NCBI GenBank assembly: GCA_030670425.1
Contig: DAOVBS010000018.1
Location: 1-8,436, forward strand
Reading direction: 5' to 3'
DNA length: 8,436 bases
DNA from: Chloroflexota bacterium
Lineage (GTDB): Bacteria > Chloroflexota > Dehalococcoidia > GIF9 > AB-539-J10
Shown: positions 1 through 5,109 of the stretch, piece after piece
Numbering within the stretch: the first letter of the stretch is position 1
Layout: every line of letters starts with the position of its first letter
Translations under genes and position numbers: made by a program
Notes under the pieces: generated by a model
Told to the model about the DNA's origin: nothing
The model's input: only the letters and a program-made list of their open reading frames with translations
Databases searched by the model: none

Positions 1-300
1 CAGATATATGGCAGGAGCCGCGATGAAATAGCAGTCCTCGAGAGACTGATGGATTCCATGCTCCCGGTGGGCAAGCTGTACAAGTGGTTCGAAAAGGAAT
101 ACGGTGGGGTGAAGTGCAGAGAGGTCCGTGCTAAAACCTTAGGTGTATATTGGGATACCAAGGTGCCGTGGCAGAAGGAAGAGGCTCTCAAAGCTGGCCT
201 CTACGACGTCTGTTCAGACCTGGCCGGAAATATGGCGCGGAAAGCGGCTGAGGTGCTGTGGGATGCTATTGAGGAGCGCAAGAAGACCGCTCAGGCGTGA
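1..300 (+). CDS. C-terminal part of a C_GCAxxG_C_C-type redox protein (5' truncated)
   Basis: The reading frame is open from base 1 to the TGA at 298-300, so the start and N-terminal half lie outside the window; 99 residues are visible. The visible part has a helix ending in YGGVKCRE (Cys at codon 115-117), a variable segment, then GLYDVCSDLAGNMA (Cys at 211-213) and a final amphipathic helix. This spacing of two late cysteines, each beside a helix, resembles the end of the C_GCAxxG_C_C family, small putative redox or metal-binding proteins common in anaerobes. The diagnostic GCAxxG part would be upstream and cannot be checked. The stop codon overlaps the start of the methionine synthase gene (GTGA), which suggests co-transcription and translational coupling. 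ATG codons at 49 and 58 are internal and not likely to be the true start. The family call is moderate; a precise function cannot be given. Confidence 0.6.
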   Translation, partial: QIYGRSRDEIAVLERLMDSMLPVGKLYKWFEKEYGGVKCREVRAKTLGVYWDTKVPWQKEEALKAGLYDVCSDLAGNMARKAAEVLWDAIEERKKTAQA

Positions 301-1175
301 GTCGTAGGATGCTCACCACAGTTATAGGCAGTTATCCTCTAAGCTACGCCGAACTGGGGGAAGAGGCCATAACTAGATCGGTGAGAGACCAGGTAGATGC
401 CGGTATCGACATAGTCTCGGATGGCCAGACAAGATATGACATGGTGGAGTATTTTGCCACCGCCATAGAGGGGTACTCCTATGATGGCAAGAGCCACGTC
501 GACGGCAGGATAGGCCAGGGAGACCCTGAAACGTTTGTGGCGGACCTGCAGACTGCAAAAACAATCGCCCCGCGGGTGAAAGGGATTATCACGGGGCCAG
601 TTACACTGGTATTCTCCTCTAGGATCAAAGGATACTACAAGGGACACAGAGACGAAAGGGTCTATCTAGACACAGCCACAGCACTTCTTGGCATCGCTCG
701 GGCCCTCGAGCAGAATGGTGCGGAATGGATACAGGTGGACGAACCCTTCCTTTCAGTGGGAGCTCCAATGCACATCGCTCGGAAGGCAGTGGAAACCATA
801 GCGTCGAACCTCGGCATCCCGGTGGCGCTCCATGTCTGTGGAAGGGTTGTGGAGATATTCAAGGATCTTCTACAGTGGGAAGGAGTTACAATGCTTTCCC
901 ATGCATTCATGGGGGATGACAATATTGAGCTATTGGATTTTCAGGAGCTATCGGCCTCCCACAAGATGCTAGGATTGGGCTGCATCGACACCCAGAGCAC
1001 CCGGGTCGAAGAGGTCCATAACATAGAAGACCTCATCACGAAAGCCATCCAGAAGATGCCAAAGGGGAGAATCGCCATCCATCCTGACTGTGGCCTGAGG
1101 CTTCTTCCCAGAGACATCGCGCTTGAGAAGATGAAGAGGATGGTGATTGCCAGTCGAAGAGCTGCCCAGTTGTAG
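297..1175 (+). CDS. Core MetE-type, folate-independent methionine synthase
   Basis: The 292-residue protein corresponds only to the C-terminal catalytic barrel of cobalamin-independent methionine synthase, whose full-length form has about 750 residues. Seen: TTVIGSYP at residues 7-14, QVDEPF at 146-151, LHVCGR at 178-183 and IHPDCGLR at 261-268. His179, Cys181 and Cys265 match the zinc ligands that activate homocysteine thiolate. Known: such short proteins cannot bind methyl-tetrahydrofolate with the missing N-domain, and members from Dehalococcoides and relatives (core MetE, MesB) use a methylated corrinoid as methyl donor. Inferred: this enzyme makes methionine in the cytoplasm from homocysteine and a methyl-corrinoid, probably the corrinoid iron-sulfur protein. 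The Glu that is the fourth zinc ligand in E. coli MetE is not apparent; His202 or Ala203 is near that place. The GTG at 297 overlaps the upstream stop (GTGA), whereas ATG at 309 would start directly at MLTTVIGSYP; neither has a strong ribosome binding site. A corrinoid or CoM methyltransferase of the same superfamily is the alternative. Confidence 0.82.
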   Translation: MSRRMLTTVIGSYPLSYAELGEEAITRSVRDQVDAGIDIVSDGQTRYDMVEYFATAIEGYSYDGKSHVDGRIGQGDPETFVADLQTAKTIAPRVKGIITGPVTLVFSSRIKGYYKGHRDERVYLDTATALLGIARALEQNGAEWIQVDEPFLSVGAPMHIARKAVETIASNLGIPVALHVCGRVVEIFKDLLQWEGVTMLSHAFMGDDNIELLDFQELSASHKMLGLGCIDTQSTRVEEVHNIEDLITKAIQKMPKGRIAIHPDCGLRLLPRDIALEKMKRMVIASRRAAQL

Positions 1176-1264
1176 CTACCTCACTCAGACGAAACGCTTT
1201 GCGACAACATGTCTAACCGAGCCAGTGAGCCTTGTGTGGCACCTTGGAGCTCTAGACTGCGAAT

Positions 1265-1294
1265 TTGACAACTGCTCCAACCGCGTGCTACACT
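1265..1294 (+). promoter_or_regulatory. Strong sigma-70-type promoter
   Basis: A perfect -35 TTGACA (1265-1270) is followed by an 18-base spacer and the -10 TACACT (1289-1294), preceded by an extended -10 TG (1286-1287). Transcription should start near 1300-1302. No open reading frame with a ribosome binding site follows; instead the predicted start coincides with the 5' strand of a 12-bp helix that closes a structured segment, so the likely product is a non-coding RNA. This is the best promoter in the window by match to consensus. Confidence 0.7.
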
Positions 1295-1300
1295 AACTGT

Positions 1301-1460
1301 TGCCCCAAGTGGCCAAGCCTATATCTGACAGTTACATGGTTGGTTGCTGAGTAGGCAGAGGCCGAGAAGTGTCGGGAGATAAGAGGCCCGACGTGGAGTC
1401 GGTCACTGCGGAAAGGAAGCTGAGCAGTGCGTCAAGGAACAGGTGAGGTCACTTGGGGAG
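1301..1460 (+). ncRNA. Candidate structured non-coding RNA (unassigned)
   Basis: CCCCAAGTGGCC (1303-1314) pairs with GGTCACTTGGGG (1447-1458): 12 consecutive pairs, one of them G-U. Inside are three local hairpins. GCCTA/TAGGC is at 1317-1321 with 1352-1356. GTCGGG/CCCGAC is at 1371-1376 with 1387-1392 and has a 10-base loop. CACTGC/GCAGTG is at 1404-1409 with 1424-1429 and has a purine-rich 14-base loop, GGAAAGGAAGCTGA. Together they make a branched fold of about 160 bases. Its 5' end falls at the transcription start predicted from the promoter at 1265-1294, which supports a real RNA gene. I looked for the conserved parts of SRP RNA, RNase P RNA and tmRNA and did not find them. 6S RNA is possible by size and closed ends, but the inner fold does not look like one long hairpin with a central bubble. 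I see no hairpin plus T-run terminator, so the 3' end is uncertain. Confidence 0.45.
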
Positions 1461-1687
1461 ATGTTTGTCCCTCTGGCAAACGCTGCTCCACCAGAAATGG
1501 TTGTTCCAACAACTCTCAGGACCTGAGCCCGAGTATCCACGCCAACTGTTGCCGTCTTTGCATCATCTCCTGCGACCTCGCGACTCAACAATTGCCAGCA
1601 TGCGCCTATATTGTGATTGCCCAACAACTGGCGCGTCCCCTAGGGAGCGCAGTAGGCCGACAGCCTATGAACTCCTTCAGGCGGCTG
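1461..1687. other. Gene-free stretch with several small hairpins
   Basis: No credible coding region lies here; the open frames that cross it lack ribosome binding sites and known motifs. Short inverted repeats are frequent: GTTTG/CAAAC (1463-1467 with 1477-1481), CTCAG/CTGAG (1514-1518 with 1522-1526), and GCGC+TCCC/GGGA+GCGC (1631-1650, eight pairs with one bulged G and a 3-base loop). The last is followed at once by TAGGC/GCCTA (1653-1667). None is followed by a T-run. They could be the 3' part of the upstream RNA, processing signals, or chance. The 10-mer AACTGTTGCC occurs at 1295-1304 and again at 1544-1553. Confidence 0.35.
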
Positions 1688-1696
1688 TGGTACAAT
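1688..1696 (+). promoter_or_regulatory. Extended -10 promoter element upstream of tRNA-Leu
   Basis: TGG followed by TACAAT matches the extended -10 form seen elsewhere in the window. No good -35 lies at normal spacing, as is common for extended -10 promoters. Transcription would start near 1703, giving a leader of about 108 bases before the tRNA. The leader contains a GGCAG-TTC-CTGCC hairpin just downstream of the start. Confidence 0.45.
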
Positions 1697-1810
1697 CTTT
1701 CGATGTGCGGCGGCAGTTCCTGCCTTCCACTAGCGACGAATGAGTCCAGCAATTCTAAGATAAACCAATGTCAACCCTTTGGGTGCCGAATGCTGAGCGG
1801 TATTCTACAG

Positions 1811-1895
1811 GGGGAAGTGTCGGAATTGGCAGACGAGCATGACTTAGGATCATGTGCTGAAAGGCGTGGGGGTTCGAGTCCCCCCTTCCCCACCA
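1811..1895 (+). tRNA. tRNA-Leu, anticodon TAG
   Basis: A full type II cloverleaf can be drawn. The acceptor stem GGGGAAG (1811-1817) pairs with CTTCCCC (1885-1891), with discriminator A1892 and an encoded CCA (1893-1895). The D-arm contains the AATTGGCAGACG stretch typical of tRNA-Leu. The anticodon stem CATGA/TCATG (1838-1842 with 1850-1854) holds the loop CTTAGGA, so the anticodon is TAG (1845-1847), which reads CUA and probably other CUN leucine codons. A long variable arm (1855-1867, TGCT-GAAA-GGCG) and a T-arm GGGGG-TTCGAGT-CCCCC (1868-1884) complete it. All stems pair without mismatch, so the gene appears functional. It stands alone between non-coding segments. Confidence 0.97.
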
Positions 1896-1940
1896 CAGCA
1901 AACCAACTCCAAATGACACAAGGTGTCCTGCGGGCCCGTC

Positions 1941-1970
1941 GCTATCTCTGTGTCTGATAGCCCTTCTCGT
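1941..1970 (+). terminator. Possible terminator hairpin after tRNA-Leu
   Basis: GCTATC (1941-1946) pairs with GATAGC (1956-1961) around a 9-base loop and is followed by the pyrimidine-rich CCTTCTC. A smaller hairpin, GACAC-AAG-GTGTC, lies just before it at 1915-1927. There is no real T-run, so intrinsic termination is uncertain. Confidence 0.25.
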
Positions 1971-2100
1971 GATTCATCACCCTGAACACTCTCTCGAAGC
2001 AGCAGCACACCTTTCTGTAAGATGGCCGGGGTGCTGGTAAAGCGAGGTCGACCTTTCGATGCCGGCTAGACACTGGGACTTCTGTTTGGGCAGACAAAGG

Positions 2101-2109
2101 TGGTAGAAT
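2101..2109 (+). promoter_or_regulatory. Extended -10 promoter element for the epimerase gene
   Basis: TGG followed by TAGAAT gives an extended -10 with a predicted start near 2116 and a leader of about 32 bases that includes the ribosome binding site. No convincing -35 is seen at 16-18 bases upstream. Confidence 0.45.
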
Positions 2110-2147
2110 CTCGAGCAGAGATCCCTGGTGCACAAAGGAGGTAGGTA

Positions 2148-2990
2148 ATGAAATATGGTATTTGCAGCGACACATTTCCTGGATGGGAATTGAAGGAGAT
2201 ATTCAGCTACGCAGCAGGACTTGGCTATCATGCCGTGGAACTTGCTCCCTACTCCTTCTGCAATTCGGTTGCGGACGTTCCTCTGGAAGACAGGAAAAAG
2301 ATCAAGAAATCGGCCGCAGAGGCCGGCATAGAGATAACCGGTTTGCATGCCCTGTTCACTCCTATTCCCGGTCTGAAACCCAATTTCGCCTGTCCACCGG
2401 GCCTTCAACTGAACAGCCCGGACCCAAACGTCCGTCTCAAGACGAAAGAATACCTGAGTGAACTCATCAGATTCTGCGGGACAGTAGGAGGCAGGAATGT
2501 AGTACTGGGATCGGCGTCGGCGCGAAACGTCCCTGCGGGCATGGACTACGACGATGCCTGGGCGTCTGCCAGGGATATCTTCCGGGAGTGTTCGGAACTG
2601 GCCGGCAAATTTGAGAGCAATCTGTGTATAGAGCCTATACACGCTCCCTTAACGAACTTCATAAACACTCCAGAAGAGGCCGTCAAGATGGTAGAAGATG
2701 TCGGGCATCCGAACTTCCGATGGATACTGGATACGTTCGCCATGAATCTTCAAGGGGTAGACATACCCGAGTCCATCAAGGAATACGGGCACTCTTTAGC
2801 CCATGTGCACCTCAACGATGACAACAAGAGCTGGCCCGGTTCTGGCAGCATAGACTTCAGGTCTATTGCCAGCGCACTCAAGAGCATCGACTACGGCGGC
2901 TATGTATCGGTGGAAGTCTTCGACCTATCACCCAGCCCGGAAACGATCGCCACTGAAGCTCTCAAGTACTTGAGAGCCGTGTTCGTATAG
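2148..2990 (+). CDS. Sugar phosphate isomerase/epimerase-like TIM-barrel protein
   Basis: This 280-residue protein belongs to the xylose isomerase-like TIM-barrel superfamily (AP endonuclease family 2 fold), cytoplasmic, metal-dependent enzymes that isomerise or epimerise sugars and polyols. Seen: KYGICSDTFPGW at the N-terminus, CIEP with Glu162, WILDTF with Asp195, HVHLNDD with His221, PGSGSIDF (230-237) and SVEVF with Glu256. Glu162, Asp195, His221 and Glu256 line up with the metal-binding set of D-tagatose 3-epimerase-type enzymes. In those enzymes the DTFHMN-like stretch carries a substrate-binding His; here it reads DTFAMN, with Ala198, so the substrate or chemistry may differ. The start is well set by AAAGGAGGT (2134-2142), 6 bases before the ATG. 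It appears to be a single-gene unit: the next gene has its own promoter and starts about 120 bases downstream. The true substrate cannot be told from sequence. Confidence 0.8.
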   Translation: MKYGICSDTFPGWELKEIFSYAAGLGYHAVELAPYSFCNSVADVPLEDRKKIKKSAAEAGIEITGLHALFTPIPGLKPNFACPPGLQLNSPDPNVRLKTKEYLSELIRFCGTVGGRNVVLGSASARNVPAGMDYDDAWASARDIFRECSELAGKFESNLCIEPIHAPLTNFINTPEEAVKMVEDVGHPNFRWILDTFAMNLQGVDIPESIKEYGHSLAHVHLNDDNKSWPGSGSIDFRSIASALKSIDYGGYVSVEVFDLSPSPETIATEALKYLRAVFV

Positions 2991-3003
2991 AGACCGGGCC
3001 CAC

Positions 3004-3021
3004 CTTGCCTTACACGGCAGG
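3004..3021 (+). terminator. Weak hairpin after the epimerase gene
   Basis: CTTGCC (3004-3009) can pair with GGCAGG (3016-3021) around TTACAC: six pairs, one G-U. No T-run follows, so this is at best a weak or factor-assisted terminator. Confidence 0.2.
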
Positions 3022-3049
3022 CTCACCCACAGCAGGGCAGAATCAGTTC

Positions 3050-3077
3050 TTTACACATCAGGGATAAGTGCTACAAT
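3050..3077 (+). promoter_or_regulatory. Promoter of the membrane protein-YtxH unit
   Basis: TTTACA (3050-3055), a 16-base spacer, an extended TG (3069-3070) and TACAAT (3072-3077). Predicted transcription start is near 3084, about 14 bases before the ribosome binding site of the first gene. Confidence 0.6.
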
Positions 3078-3097
3078 AGACTGACGCGCAAATTGAT

Positions 3098-3107
3098 AAG
3101 GAGGTGA
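3098..3107 (+). promoter_or_regulatory. Full-length Shine-Dalgarno sequence that decides the start at 3113
   Basis: AAGGAGGTGA is a complete ten-base complement of the 16S rRNA 3' end. The GGAGG core (3100-3104) lies 8 bases before ATG 3113. An upstream in-frame GTG at 3104 lies inside this site and cannot be the start. ATG 3119 is a possible but more distant alternative. Confidence 0.75.
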
Positions 3108-3112
3108 CTCCA

Positions 3113-3484
3113 ATGAGCATGGGTTGGTATCGGGACTTGATCATCTGCGTCTCAGGGGTGGTGGCAACCGTAGTGCTCATCGTGGTCGCAGCGCTATTAT
3201 GTTCGCTTCATCGCAAGATTGGTGCTGCACTAGCTTCGATGGAGGTCACTTCCGAGAGGGCAAGGTCCGCGCTTGCCTCCATAGAGGCAGCCTCAGACAA
3301 AGCGAACTCCATACTCGACTCGGTGGATACTGTCTCTACGAGCGTACGAGGGCTCTCCTCATACGTCAGGGAGGAGATAGTCAAACCCATGGTTCAACTG
3401 GCAGCTCTGGCGCAGGGTGTCCGCCAAGGAATTGATATAGTCGGCAGGTACTTCAGGAGAAAGGAAGGAGGAAGTCATGGCTGA
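3113..3484 (+). CDS. Small membrane-anchored protein with helical repeats (DUF948-like)
   Basis: The 123-residue protein has one strongly hydrophobic helix at residues 9-32 (LIICVSGVVATVVLIVVAAL) and no signal-peptidase motif, so it is probably anchored by an uncleaved N-terminal segment. Residues 39-80 form three 14-residue repeats starting ALASMEVTSE, ALASIEAASD and ILDSVDTVST. These would make an extended amphipathic helix or coiled coil. The segment VREEIVKPMVQLAALAQGV (87-105) and a basic tail RYFRRKEGG follow. This plan resembles DUF948-type proteins, which often sit beside YtxH proteins. The last 8 bases overlap the start of the YtxH gene, a strong sign of coupled translation and probably joint function at the membrane. 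Family call is by architecture only; the biochemical role is unknown. Confidence 0.65.
   Translation: MSMGWYRDLIICVSGVVATVVLIVVAALLCSLHRKIGAALASMEVTSERARSALASIEAASDKANSILDSVDTVSTSVRGLSSYVREEIVKPMVQLAALAQGVRQGIDIVGRYFRRKEGGSHG
3227..3352 (+). repeat. Three tandem 42-base (14-codon) repeats inside the membrane protein gene
   Basis: Units at 3227-3268, 3269-3310 and 3311-3352 encode residues 39-52, 53-66 and 67-80. Units one and two share the pattern ALAS-hydrophobic-E-x-x-S-acidic-basic-A-x-S; unit three is more diverged. At DNA level the units differ mostly at third positions, so the repeat is an old one kept at protein level. Confidence 0.6.
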
Positions 3485-3821
3485 TAAAGATGGAGGGCCT
3501 GGATTTAGCGCTGGCTTCATTGTCGGAGCAGTGATCGGTCTGGCCATCGGGTTTCTCTACTCCCCTCGGCCAGGGGAGGAAACGCGAGAACTGGCTAGGG
3601 AAGAAGCAGGGAAGATCAGAGAAAGGACAGTTGAGGTCCTCGCCAGGCTTGAAAAGACTGCTTCCGAGGCAATGAAGACGGCACAGGCGAAACTGGAAGA
3701 ACTGGAAAAGGTCACACAACGTGCGGCCACAGCCGCCGAAGAGGCAGAGAGGACTACTGCCGATGCAATGAAGAAGGCACAAGAGAAACTCGAAGCGCAG
3801 GCAGAAAAACAAGCTGGATAG
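3477..3821 (+). CDS. YtxH domain-containing protein
   Basis: The 114-residue protein starts with a Gly-rich hydrophobic segment, SAGFIVGAVIGLAIGFLYSP (residues 11-30), followed by RPGEETRE. This is the hallmark of the YtxH family: a single membrane pass, then an APxSGxETR-like turn. Residues 34-113 are Ala-, Glu- and Lys-rich and almost certainly one long helix or coiled coil, with a repeated block AMK(T/K)AQ(A/E)KLE at 65-74 and 97-106. YtxH proteins are linked to envelope stress and general stress in Bacillus, but no biochemical activity is known. The start ATG is preceded by AAGGAGG at good spacing and lies 8 bases inside the upstream gene, so the two are translated together from the promoter at 3050-3077. 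Confidence 0.82.
   Translation: MADKDGGPGFSAGFIVGAVIGLAIGFLYSPRPGEETRELAREEAGKIRERTVEVLARLEKTASEAMKTAQAKLEELEKVTQRAATAAEEAERTTADAMKKAQEKLEAQAEKQAG
3669..3794 (+). repeat. Two 30-base repeat copies inside the YtxH gene
   Basis: Copies at 3669-3698 and 3765-3794 are identical at 26 of 30 bases, in the same frame, 96 bases apart. They encode AMKTAQAKLE and AMKKAQEKLE. Identity this high, including third positions, points to a fairly recent internal duplication or gene conversion rather than only helix composition. Confidence 0.6.
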
Positions 3822-3867
3822 TCCTCAAGCTAGGCACAAGGCCAACTCGCTATCCAGGCCGATCTGA

Positions 3868-3905
3868 ACAGCTCCACAAGCTGTAGCATGCCGAAATCCG
3901 GTATG
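3868..3905 (+). other. Two adjacent hairpins after the YtxH gene
   Basis: ACAGCT-CCACA-AGCTGT (3868-3884, six perfect pairs) is followed two bases later by CATGCCG-AAATC-CGGTATG (3887-3905, seven pairs with one G-T). They lie in the 150-base gap before the AI-2E gene. No T-run follows either stem, so a classical intrinsic terminator is not shown; they may act as a transcript end or stability element. I see no convincing promoter in this gap. Confidence 0.35.
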
Positions 3906-3971
3906 GGCAGGATCAGTATGAGTTCCGTGCAGAGGGCAGATGTTGCGCAGTGAGTCTAGCCCATGGAGTAG

Positions 3972-5090
3972 GTGAGGCTAGGTTTGAATACGGCAGGGGA
4001 TACGCTCAGGAAATACTGGCGCCTGATACTCCTCATAGCAGGCATAGTCACAGTCTCCTGGCTGGTCTACGCTCTGAGGCACGCTATCTTTCCCTTCATC
4101 CTTGGCCTGGTGCTTGTCTACCTCCTGCTTCCAGTCATCTCGTGGGTTGAGAAGAAACTGCCTCGTCAGGACAGGTGGCTGCAGGTCAAACGCACGTCGC
4201 TGATAGTGGTATTTCTTGCATTGATTTTTGGGTTGGTTGGCCTCTTTTTCTACTTCTTTGCCACCACACTCATCGGCACGCTATCCGACCTTGCCTACAA
4301 TGCACCTCAGTTCATCTCACAGAGCCTCAATGTAGTGCGGGAATGGGCCATGGGCCTTCACCAGTTCTTCCCAGCGGAAATGCGGCAGCAGGTTGATGCC
4401 TTCGTTATGGAAATGGCGGTGGGTTTGGGCAATTCAATAAAGGAGGCCTTCATGCAATGGGTCCCAACCCTGCCAAGGGTCGTTGACCCGCTTCTCAGTT
4501 TAATTGCCCTGCCTATCTTCCTGTTCTACATACTGCGGGACTCGGAGAAGTTGCAGACGGGCTTCTATTCGGCCCTATCGCCATGGCTGGCTGACCACAT
4601 CAGGAACATCCTGGCTATTGTCGGAGAGGTACTTGGCCGATATGTTCGGGCTCAGCTATTGCTCGGGTTCATAGTGGGCTATCTCTGCTTCATTGGACTG
4701 TTCATAATGAGGATAAGGTTTGCCCCAACACTGGCGATCATTGCCGGTGTGACCGAGCTTATTCCTCTACTGGGACCCTGGATCGGGGGAGCTTTCGCCT
4801 TCATAGTCACCCTGGCCACAGAACCAGCGAAGGCCCTATGGGTGGTGCTCCTCTATATAGTGGTTCAACTACTGGAGAACAACCTGCTCGTTCCCAGAAT
4901 CCAGGGCCACTACCTGCGGATACACCCGGCTATCACTCTGTTTCTGCTCGTCCTGGGAGCTTACGTCGCCGGTTTCTGGGGGATAATACTGATTGTGCCT
5001 CTTACCGCCACCACCGTTGAAATCTACAGATATCTGCGCCGCAGTGCCGAAAAAGAGCGAACTGCACAACTTCCCCTTACAATGAACTGA
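3972..5090 (+). CDS. AI-2E family transporter (PerM/TqsA-like permease)
   Basis: The protein of about 372 residues has the normal length and plan of the AI-2E family: paired N-terminal membrane helices (about 17-36 and 38-60), a third helix (75-101), a soluble amphipathic middle region (about 102-165), and a C-terminal block of about five helices. Seen family features: LVLVYLLLPVISWVEKKL early on, PIFLFYILRDSEKL (about 180-193), TELIPLLGPWIGG in the conserved middle of the C-terminal block, and LLENNLLVPRIQG. Known members export a signal molecule or act as Na+/H+ antiporters, so the substrate here cannot be named. Two starts are possible: GTG 3972, with GGAG only 3 bases before it, and TTG 3984, which has AGGTGAGG 6 bases before it and may be the real one. 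The deacylase gene follows after 19 bases, probably in the same transcript. Confidence 0.88.
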   Translation: MRLGLNTAGDTLRKYWRLILLIAGIVTVSWLVYALRHAIFPFILGLVLVYLLLPVISWVEKKLPRQDRWLQVKRTSLIVVFLALIFGLVGLFFYFFATTLIGTLSDLAYNAPQFISQSLNVVREWAMGLHQFFPAEMRQQVDAFVMEMAVGLGNSIKEAFMQWVPTLPRVVDPLLSLIALPIFLFYILRDSEKLQTGFYSALSPWLADHIRNILAIVGEVLGRYVRAQLLLGFIVGYLCFIGLFIMRIRFAPTLAIIAGVTELIPLLGPWIGGAFAFIVTLATEPAKALWVVLLYIVVQLLENNLLVPRIQGHYLRIHPAITLFLLVLGAYVAGFWGIILIVPLTATTVEIYRYLRRSAEKERTAQLPLTMN

Positions 5091-5109
5091 GCTTGCTGTT
5101 CCGCAGAAG

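Noticed and set aside
1404..1429. GGAAAGGAAGC in a hairpin loop, similar to the GGAAGGAAGC of SRP RNA
   Set aside because: The GGAA tetraloop closed by C-G and the following internal loop with AGCAG are not formed here; the spacing and surrounding stem differ from helix 8 of SRP RNA.
1295..1553. 10-base direct repeat AACTGTTGCC (1295-1304 and 1544-1553)
   Set aside because: Only two copies and no further extension; could easily arise by chance in this much sequence, so not called as a repeat or attachment site.
1301..1700. RNase P RNA or tmRNA
   Set aside because: The conserved GAGGAAAGTCC and ACAGAA blocks of RNase P RNA and the tRNA-like ends plus tag frame of tmRNA are not present.
1811..1895. 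tRNA-Leu as an integration site for a mobile element
   Set aside because: No second copy of the tRNA 3' end, no integrase and no phage-like gene is seen in the window.
1427..1957. Open frame of 176 codons in the intergenic region, with an overlapping 96-codon frame at 1453-1743
   Set aside because: The long frame runs straight through the tRNA-Leu, has no ribosome binding site and matches no family; its late part is simply the tRNA read as protein. The shorter frame also lacks a ribosome binding site.
1977..2642. Antisense frame of 221 codons opposite the epimerase gene
   Set aside because: It is a shadow of a well-supported gene with clear motifs and a strong ribosome binding site; the antisense frame shows no motif of its own.
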